Source of the DNA: Caballeronia zhejiangensis
GTDB lineage: Bacteria; Pseudomonadota; Gammaproteobacteria; Burkholderiales; Burkholderiaceae
Length of the DNA: 50,685 nt
Direction of reading: 5' to 3'
NCBI RefSeq assembly: GCF_000698575.1
Contig: NZ_JFHD01000044.1
Span: forward strand, 1 to 50,685
Part shown: positions 44,673 through 50,685 of the stretch, one piece after another
Layout: every line of letters begins with the position of its first letter
Position numbering within the stretch: the first letter of the stretch is position 1
Made by a program: the position numbers and the translations under genes
The notes under the pieces: model-generated
Databases searched by the model: none
What the model was told of the DNA's origin: nothing
Seen by the model: the letters and a program-made list of their open reading frames with translations, nothing else

Positions 44673-46238
44673 ATGCAGTTCACGAATCTTAAAATAGGTA
44701 CGAAAATAACAACGGGCTTTGCAGTTGTCCTGTTGCTTGCTGCGATCACTATTGGTGTCGGTATCGCCATGCTCGGACGTCTCAACGAACAAGCGTTGAC
44801 CGTGGAGCAAGCCAATCTACCCCGCCTTTTGAATGCCAATCTGATCAGACAGCGGCTGGACACTATGGCGGTCGCCGTACGAAACCTGCTTCTGAACGAC
44901 GATCCAGAGGTGGTCAACACTTCCCTCGCGCGAATCAGCTCCTCGCGAGACAGCACGCGCGAAACGATTCAACGCTTGGCGCCGACGCTGGCGCGTCCGG
45001 ACGTGCGTGAGCGGCTTCTGAAGCATAGCGCGGACTATGACCGCGAAATTGCCAACGTATTGCAGTTGCAGTCCCATGGGCAGCGCGTCGAGGCGATACA
45101 GCGCCTGAACAACGACTTGTTGCCGATCTACAAGGGCTACACCGCCACCCTCGACGACATCAACGAGTTCCAGGTGGCCGAGACGCGGAAGGCGACGGCC
45201 TCCATCGGCGCGATCGCGAGCGACAGTCGGGTCATCCTCATCGGCCTGGGCGCAGCCGCTTTGCTGATCAGCATCGGCGCTGGCTGGGTTATCACAAGAA
45301 GCATCACTGCTCCGATCGCCGAGGCGGTCGGGATTGCCACTACGGTCGCGAAGGGAGATCTCACGCGTGAGATTGCTGTGACGCGCGAAGACGAAACGGG
45401 CCACCTCCTGGCTGCGCTGCGGGGTATGAATGACAGTCTGCGCAAGGTGGTCGTCGATGTTCGAAAAGGATCGGACGAGATCGCGACTGCCTCCAGGGAG
45501 ATTGCGACCGGCAACGTCGACCTGAGTTCCCGAACGGAGGAACAGGCTGCATCACTGGAGGAAACCGCTTCGAGCATGGAAGAGTTGACCGCCACTGTGC
45601 GCCGAAACGCCGATAGTGCCCGAGAGGGGACCCTGCTCGCTCAACGAGCATCGGAAGTTGCGACTCGCAGTGGGGCGGTGGTCGAGCGTGTCGTCGAAAC
45701 GATGCACCAGATCTCGGCACGGTCGACGAAAGTGGCGGACATTATAGCCACGATCGACGGCATTGCATTTCAGACGAACATTCTCGCGCTCAACGCAGCG
45801 GTCGAAGCCGCACGTGCTGGCGAGCAAGGCAAGGGGTTCGCGGTCGTGGCGAGCGAGGTGCGAGCTTTAGCACAGCGCTCGGCAGCCGCTGCGAAAGAGA
45901 TAAAGGAGCTAATCGACGAATCGGTCGCGAGCGTCAAAGCGGGTCAGGCGCAAGTTGACGAATCGGGCCGCACAATCAGCGAGGTCGTGTCATCGGTGCG
46001 GCATCTCACCGATCTGATGGGTGAAATCGCCTCGGCATCCGACGAGCAGCATCAAGGCATTGAACAGGTAAACCAGGCGATCGCGCAGATAGATCAAGTG
46101 ACGCAGCAGAATGCCGCGCTGGTCGAACAAGCGGCCGCTGCTGCCTCGGCGCTCCAGGAACAAGCGACTCATCTGGTCCGGCAGGTCGCCGCGTTCGAGG
46201 TCGGCGACTCGCCCACCGCCAGCATTCGCGTCGCCTGA
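44673..46238 (+). CDS. Methyl-accepting chemotaxis protein
   Basis: A 521-residue chemoreceptor. A membrane helix at about 11-33, a four-helix-bundle periplasmic sensor (34-190), a second helix at about 189-211, HAMP (212-265) and a long cytoplasmic coiled coil. The signalling hairpin is DGIAFQTNILALNAAVEAARAGEQGKGFAVVASEVR, and methylation-type Glu/Gln repeats flank it. The C-terminus lacks a CheR-binding pentapeptide. It resembles the Tsr/Tar-type receptors of beta-proteobacteria with a 4HB_MCP sensor. The ligand is not evident. It is a single-gene unit. Confidence 0.95.
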   Translation: MQFTNLKIGTKITTGFAVVLLLAAITIGVGIAMLGRLNEQALTVEQANLPRLLNANLIRQRLDTMAVAVRNLLLNDDPEVVNTSLARISSSRDSTRETIQRLAPTLARPDVRERLLKHSADYDREIANVLQLQSHGQRVEAIQRLNNDLLPIYKGYTATLDDINEFQVAETRKATASIGAIASDSRVILIGLGAAALLISIGAGWVITRSITAPIAEAVGIATTVAKGDLTREIAVTREDETGHLLAALRGMNDSLRKVVVDVRKGSDEIATASREIATGNVDLSSRTEEQAASLEETASSMEELTATVRRNADSAREGTLLAQRASEVATRSGAVVERVVETMHQISARSTKVADIIATIDGIAFQTNILALNAAVEAARAGEQGKGFAVVASEVRALAQRSAAAAKEIKELIDESVASVKAGQAQVDESGRTISEVVSSVRHLTDLMGEIASASDEQHQGIEQVNQAIAQIDQVTQQNAALVEQAAAAASALQEQATHLVRQVAAFEVGDSPTASIRVA

Positions 46239-46520
46239 AGTCCTTGCGAGCTTGGCAAACGCGCCACCGCGGACCACCGAATGCGCGTCTTAACGTCAAA
46301 TTCGATTCGCAGCCAATTCGATGCGCAAGTGCCCTTCCCGACGCATTGCTGCACCGGTCAGTCTCGCGATCGGATTGCAGCCAGCTCATCGGCGCTCGGT
46401 GCGGCCAGGATCGGCGATGTGATGCTCGTGGGCTTGACGGCTATTCGGCGCGCAGGCCGGTTGGGAGGGTCAAACGGCCAGCCGAATGACCGCTGCGTGC
46501 TCGAGCGAGCGACCGTAAAT
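46239..46520. other. Intergenic between chemoreceptor and IS1182
   Basis: About 280 bases; no gene or terminator seen. The transposon end begins at 46521. Confidence 0.4.
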
Positions 46521-48161
46521 GGCCCAGAGCGTGTCAAAACGCGTAGGTACCGGGAATTGGACGACAGGCTGGCGCAACGACAGATCGTGATTCGTTGATT
46601 GCGGCACCACAAACCTAAGTCGGCGCCGAACGTATTCTAGGGCCCGTCCGCCGCGCGGTCCTTCACGCCCGCATCGCCTTCATAACCGTGTCTGAACCTA
46701 GCACCTTGATAACCCGCTTCAAGTTGTAGGCAAGCACGTGCAAGCTCATCTCCGTGCTCACACGCTCGATAGTTCGCGTCAGGAAATGAGTCGCTCCCAT
46801 CCAGGCCTTGATTGTGCCGAAGGGATGCTCGACGGTCTGTCGCCGGATACGCATCATGTCCGGGGCGAGATCAAGCCGGACCTGCATCGCTTCGAGCAAC
46901 CCTTCGTGCTCCCAGCGCGTTACACGGCGTTCGGTGCTTGGGGTGCATTTATCTTTCAATGAGCACTGTTGGCACTGCGAGCTCCAGTAGCGATCCAACT
47001 TCAGGCCACGCTCAGTTGTCCTATAGCGCCATACGAGACGCTCGCCCGCTGGACAGCGATACTCGTTCTTCTCAGCGTCGTAGATAAAATCTTCTTTGCC
47101 GAAGCGGCCGTCGAACGTTGCGCCCGAGGTCTTCGTCTTGGGAACAAACGCCGTAATGCCGGCCTCGTGGCAGGCGAGTATTTCCTCGCTCTTGTAATAG
47201 CCTCTGTCTGCAACCGCCGTGAGTTTATCGACGCCCATTTCCGTACGTGCCAACTTGGCCATCGACGTGAGTTGGTCACGATCAATGCCGTTGTTGGTGA
47301 CCTCGTGCGCGACAATCAGATGGTGCTTCGCATCGACCGCTACTTGAACGTTGTAGCCGACGACGCCTGTCCCCCGCGTCTTCATCGAGCGTGCGTCCGG
47401 GTCCGTGAGAGACACTTGCTTGTCCGGCGCTGCGTCGAGTTGAACTTCGACTTGCTTAAGGACTTGCATCTGCTCCTTGAGAGCCGCAATCTTATCTTGC
47501 AGCCGTTCTGTCTTTGCTTTCGCGATCGTCGGCTCTTGGCGATCGGCGGTGTCCATTTGCAGAAGATAACGGCTGATGCTTGCCTCGATGTCCCGCATTC
47601 GCCGTTCTAGTTTTGCGCTGGTGAAGTTGCGGTCGCGATGGTTCACTGCCTTAAACTTGCTCCCGTCTATCGCAACGAGCGCTTCGGAGAACAAGTCCAG
47701 GCGTTGGCATAGCATGACGAACTGACGGCAGACGCTGCGGATCGCTTTGCCATTGTCTTTGCGGAATCGCGCAATGGTCTTGAAGTCCGGTGCCAGGCGG
47801 CCGGTTAGCCACATCAATTCGATGTTACGCTGGGCCTCGCGCTCAAGGCGACGACTGGATTGAATACGGTTCAGGTAACCGTAGATGTAAATCTTAAGCA
47901 TCACCTCAGGGTGATATGAAGGCCGGCCGGTAAGTGCTGGCTCGACGCCGTCAAACCCGAGCTTCTGAAGATCAAGCTCACTTACAAAGACATCGACTAC
48001 GCGCACGGAATTCGTATCCGTCACATAGTCGTCGAGCGCTTCGGGAAGAAGAAAGCTTTGCGTACGATTGTCGCCTTGAACGAACCGCTTCATTTCGCTC
48101 CCTCCGCCATCGGCTGAGCTATTTTAGCAATTCAAAAAGGTGTTTTGACACGGTCTGGGCC
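46521..48161 (-). mobile_element. IS1182-family insertion sequence
   Basis: About 1640 bp. The ends are inverted: GGCCCAGAGCGTGTCAAAAC at 46521-46540 and the complement of GGCCCAGACCGTGTCAAAAC at 48142-48161 (one mismatch). The single transposase gene lies on the minus strand. I find no certain target duplication (left flank AAAT, right flank GAAC), so a flank may have been rearranged. It separates the chemoreceptor from the recombinase pair on the right. Confidence 0.8.
46663..48093 (-). CDS. IS1182-family transposase
   Basis: A 476-residue DDE transposase of the IS5/IS1182 type. The N-terminal region has GRPSYHPEVMLKIYIYGYLNRIQSSRRLEREA and the catalytic part FSEALVAIDGSKFKAVNHRDRNFT, TDPDARSM, VADRGYYKSEEI and VEHPFGTIKAWMG. 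A Cys cluster SSQCQQCSLKDKC may bind zinc. The frame is intact, so the element could be active. Confidence 0.93.
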   Translation of the reverse strand: MKRFVQGDNRTQSFLLPEALDDYVTDTNSVRVVDVFVSELDLQKLGFDGVEPALTGRPSYHPEVMLKIYIYGYLNRIQSSRRLEREAQRNIELMWLTGRLAPDFKTIARFRKDNGKAIRSVCRQFVMLCQRLDLFSEALVAIDGSKFKAVNHRDRNFTSAKLERRMRDIEASISRYLLQMDTADRQEPTIAKAKTERLQDKIAALKEQMQVLKQVEVQLDAAPDKQVSLTDPDARSMKTRGTGVVGYNVQVAVDAKHHLIVAHEVTNNGIDRDQLTSMAKLARTEMGVDKLTAVADRGYYKSEEILACHEAGITAFVPKTKTSGATFDGRFGKEDFIYDAEKNEYRCPAGERLVWRYRTTERGLKLDRYWSSQCQQCSLKDKCTPSTERRVTRWEHEGLLEAMQVRLDLAPDMMRIRRQTVEHPFGTIKAWMGATHFLTRTIERVSTEMSLHVLAYNLKRVIKVLGSDTVMKAMRA

Positions 48162-48329
48162 GAACCCGGTCCAATGCTGATTGCATACGGCTCTCGTCAG
48201 AGATCGATTCGTTTCGGACCGTGTTGACCCGAAGCGGTCTGTCGCCACCCTACAAAGCCGTTAGGGGGCGTAACGTTCAACGTGGTGACTTAATTCTTGC
48301 GTAGGGTGTTTGTTTTTTTCTGTCGAGCG

Positions 48330-49709
48330 ATGTTCGTCAGCATAAGAGCAAAGGTCCTCACGGACGAAACCGGCGTCTACACCGAGATCCCAGCGTTACT
48401 TGCTGCCACGGGAGTTCTCGAACCGCTGATTGATTATTTCCTGCATAGAAGCCACGATCGCAGTCTGGAATGGATGCGAAAGGTGACGCGATCCGTGCGG
48501 CTCTTTCTTGAGTATATTCAGATCAACCCCGCGGAGCGCGATCCCCATCATCTGTTTCAGAATTTCGCGAAGCGGCTGTACACAGGAACATTCAATCGCG
48601 AAACCGGAATTGACGCCACCAGCCTTTGCTGGCCAGCTCGCTCCCCGCACGATGCGGCGCGCATCATCATCCATTTGAGCGACTTCTTCGACTGGTTGGG
48701 CGAAGTCCGTCCCGAAGCCGCTACCGTCAATCCTCGGTACGTCGGCAGCACCTTTGATCGACAGACCGACGAAGCCGCTTACCAGTACCGTAGAAGCAAG
48801 GCGTTTCTCGGGCATATGTGGGCGTCGAATGCGAGCGCGCGGGCGACAGGATATCGGCTTCGCTACCGGAGCGTCCCGAGGGTCGCCCGAGGCGAGCCGC
48901 CAGGCTTTCCTGAACATCACTTTGAAGCGTTGCTGTTCAAAGGATTTCGCAACGGTGACCGTTATGATTATCGCGGCATCCTGATCACGTTGCTCCTCCA
49001 CGGAGCGGGATTCCGAGAGTCAGAGCCCTTCCACCTTTACGTTCAGGACGTATTTCCGGATCCACAGGATCCACGTCAAGCCAAGGTGCTCATTCACCAT
49101 CCGCACTATGGAGCCGCACCTGCCGACTGGTTTGATGAGCGGGGCCGGGCGCGCAAGTCGAACCGTGCCGAATACCTTGCCCAGCGCTTTGGCATTGTGC
49201 CGCGGACCGACTTGATGGACCGTCGCCATGCCGGCTGGAAGGGCGGTATGCATGACGGCCCTTACTACAAGCAGGCGTACTGGTTTGTGCCGGAGTATGG
49301 CGAGTGGTTTCTCGAATTATGGCACTGCTATCTCAAGCAGCTCGCGCACTTTGACCGGGATCACCCGTTCGCCTTCGTGAACCTTCGACGCGCACCGTAC
49401 GGTGCGATGTACACCCTGACTCAATACAACAAGGCTCACGCTGCCGCGTGCAGGCGCATAGGCCTCGAAGTCGGCAAAGTGCTCGGCACAACCCCTCACG
49501 GGCACCGGCATGCTTACGGCCAGCGCCTGAAGCGCGCCGGCGTCGAGAAGCCGATGATCCGCCGCTTCATGCATCACGCGTCCATTGAAAGCCAGGACGT
49601 CTATACCCAGGCGAGCTTCAGCGAAGCCCGAAAGGCGCTTGAGGAAGCTGCGCGCCAGCTGGACGGAGAGCGAGCCACGCTCGTCACCAGTTTGGGTCCC
49701 TTTATCTGA
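48330..49709 (+). CDS. gmtY: GmtY-like tyrosine recombinase
   Basis: A 459-residue tyrosine recombinase. Catalytic residues: R229 (LLHGAGFRESEPFHL), H390-x-x-R393 (TPHGHRHAYGQRL), H415/H416 (FMHHASIESQ) and Y425 (DVYTQASFSEAR). The length, the RESEPFHLYVQDV motif and the next gene fit the recombinase GmtY of Gamma-Mobile-Trio islands, as I recall them. TTG 48297 is an alternative start; ATG 48330 gives the more usual beginning. The gene starts about 170 bases right of the IS1182 end. Confidence 0.7.
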   Translation: MFVSIRAKVLTDETGVYTEIPALLAATGVLEPLIDYFLHRSHDRSLEWMRKVTRSVRLFLEYIQINPAERDPHHLFQNFAKRLYTGTFNRETGIDATSLCWPARSPHDAARIIIHLSDFFDWLGEVRPEAATVNPRYVGSTFDRQTDEAAYQYRRSKAFLGHMWASNASARATGYRLRYRSVPRVARGEPPGFPEHHFEALLFKGFRNGDRYDYRGILITLLLHGAGFRESEPFHLYVQDVFPDPQDPRQAKVLIHHPHYGAAPADWFDERGRARKSNRAEYLAQRFGIVPRTDLMDRRHAGWKGGMHDGPYYKQAYWFVPEYGEWFLELWHCYLKQLAHFDRDHPFAFVNLRRAPYGAMYTLTQYNKAHAAACRRIGLEVGKVLGTTPHGHRHAYGQRLKRAGVEKPMIRRFMHHASIESQDVYTQASFSEARKALEEAARQLDGERATLVTSLGPFI

Positions 49710-49742
49710 CGAGTCTTATCTTCTTGCGACTAACCCCAACAT

Positions 49743-50685
49743 ATGAATAGAAAATTTCTTGCCGGACCCTTCGGTCGTCGCAAGGCCTCGAGGCTTGAAC
49801 GCAGTGTGCGGCGTGACTCGGATGCAACGCTGGCGTGGGTGGATGAACTGTATCCAGAGCTTGCCGCGTGGCGGGTCCTCGCTTTGGAGTGGTTAAGCGG
49901 AGAGACCCATGGTCTCGGACAGCGACTCCAGGCGCTATCAATGTTTTTCGAGCGCTACCTCATTCTTCAGGGACTGCCGCTGGACCCGGGCGTGTTCATG
50001 GCGCAAACGACTCAACTCCCCAATTTTCATCGGACTGCGTGCCCCGACTCTCCATGGGGTATCAGCGCGAACAACCTCATCCAGAGCTTCCTGCAGTTTG
50101 TTTTGCGGCGGCACTTCACTGAGATTGGTAAAGATGGAAGAGCGATGGCGTTGCATGGCTATCACAACCCCGTACTTCGCATGACGAAGGCAGGACTACC
50201 GCACCGCGGCGAGAGCGTCTATTCACCGCTTCCGTATGGCTACATCGATCAACTTCGGCAGATGCTGGCAACTGGACACCATTTTCGTGACTGGCAATGG
50301 GCTCAGGGTGCGCTGGGCAGCAAGATCGGTCATATGGGTGCGAGCGCGCCTGACTGGTTTGAGGTGACCGAAGACCAGATTGATCGTAATGATCCGGATT
50401 GCGTCTGGCGCGTACGCAAACTGAGCCGCAACTACCGCGGTGGTCAGGTGTTGCAGATGTGGAGCCCCGTCCGATGGGTTGCATTGCTTGTGAAGCTTAT
50501 CTTGCCCCTGCGCACCAGCCAGGTCCGCGTGCTCGACTCCGGAGAGGCCGATACCTGGCGCTATACGGCAGGCAGTTGGGAATTGAACAGGAACGGGATG
50601 GCAGAGGGTAGCGAATCTCGACCGCTGCAGCAGGGCGTGTTCCGGCGCGACCATGACCGCGTCACCCATGAGAGCGCGCTGACGG
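49743..50685 (+). CDS. gmtZ: GmtZ-like integrase, N-terminal part
   Basis: Open from ATG 49743 to the window end (314 residues shown), 33 bases after the gmtY stop. It starts MNRKFLAGPFGRRKASRLER and contains an extended SAM-like region (MFFERYLILQGLPLDPGVF). The first part of the catalytic domain follows (VALLVKLILPLRTSQVRVLDSGEADTWRY, with the catalytic Arg in LPLRTSQ). This is the pattern of the second integrase, GmtZ, in GMT islands. The catalytic His/Tyr part lies outside the window. The third gene of the trio (gmtX) and the cargo would be expected further right. Confidence 0.65.
   Translation, partial: MNRKFLAGPFGRRKASRLERSVRRDSDATLAWVDELYPELAAWRVLALEWLSGETHGLGQRLQALSMFFERYLILQGLPLDPGVFMAQTTQLPNFHRTACPDSPWGISANNLIQSFLQFVLRRHFTEIGKDGRAMALHGYHNPVLRMTKAGLPHRGESVYSPLPYGYIDQLRQMLATGHHFRDWQWAQGALGSKIGHMGASAPDWFEVTEDQIDRNDPDCVWRVRKLSRNYRGGQVLQMWSPVRWVALLVKLILPLRTSQVRVLDSGEADTWRYTAGSWELNRNGMAEGSESRPLQQGVFRRDHDRVTHESALT

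Noticed and set aside
46738..47610. Plus-strand frames inside the IS1182 transposase
   Set aside because: Antisense shadows; the transposase frame has full catalytic motifs.

Overview
The window reads as chromosomal DNA of a Burkholderia-group betaproteobacterium, probably Paraburkholderia or Caballeronia. This rests on the GC-rich codon usage and on the gene families present: the imuA-imuB-dnaE2 mutasome, a QseBC-like pair with an SHP/diheme cytochrome c/b561 operon, a MEDS-domain hybrid kinase, a b(o/a)3-type oxidase and a stand-alone short tyrosine recombinase. No rRNA, tRNA or CRISPR array was seen. The left two thirds look like an accessory region in which small functional islands are separated by decayed genes and recombination scars. 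The right end runs into a mobile island.

Layout. 1-1275: the end of a UPF0104 membrane protein, then a gene graveyard (COG4705 remnant, rcnA 3' fragment). 1267-3593: a beheaded MFS gene coupled to a YncE-like beta-propeller and a small secreted repeat protein. 3893-6177: an orphan GspG pseudopilin, a small Cys-rich ORF, CreA and a membrane protein. 6408-8699: a P1B ATPase with a TPC motif and a C-terminal hemerythrin domain. 8980-12676: an SHP (DUF1924), diheme cytochrome c, cytochrome b561, response regulator and kinase operon. 13182-15045: a short tyrosine recombinase, a broken alcohol dehydrogenase and an unknown exported protein. 15427-21177: a locus with three paralogous HD hydrolases (cyanamide-hydratase-like), a cupin, an AhpD-like protein, a MocR regulator and an SDR. 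21785-25512: Pmp3, a CsgG-like lipoprotein, a two-gene membrane operon and a CAP-domain lipoprotein.

25546-28736 is the most unusual block. One promoter appears to drive vapB, vapC, three small unknown genes and a KAP-type P-loop NTPase, all tightly spaced. The block lies between the SOS mutasome (imuA-imuB-dnaE2, with a LexA box) and a CAP-lipoprotein gene whose first codons are a 66-bp near-identical copy of an internal dnaE2 segment. The copy and dnaE2 are direct repeats about 3.7 kb apart with the NTPase cassette between them. I regard it as a candidate anti-phage or mobile-element defence cassette; this is inference.

34345-35690 is an intact IS2-group insertion sequence with a clean 5-bp target duplication. 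35831-37597 is a MEDS hybrid histidine kinase. 38025-38078 is a relic of the same short recombinase family found intact at 13182. 38819-43993 is a six-gene oxidase operon (two soluble multiheme cytochromes c, a small subunit, CoxB, CoxA and a membrane-anchored diheme cytochrome c). 44673-46238 is a chemoreceptor. 46521-48161 is an IS1182-family element, and 48330 to the end holds a recombinase/integrase pair that I read as GmtY and GmtZ of a Gamma-Mobile-Trio island, with the second gene cut by the window edge.
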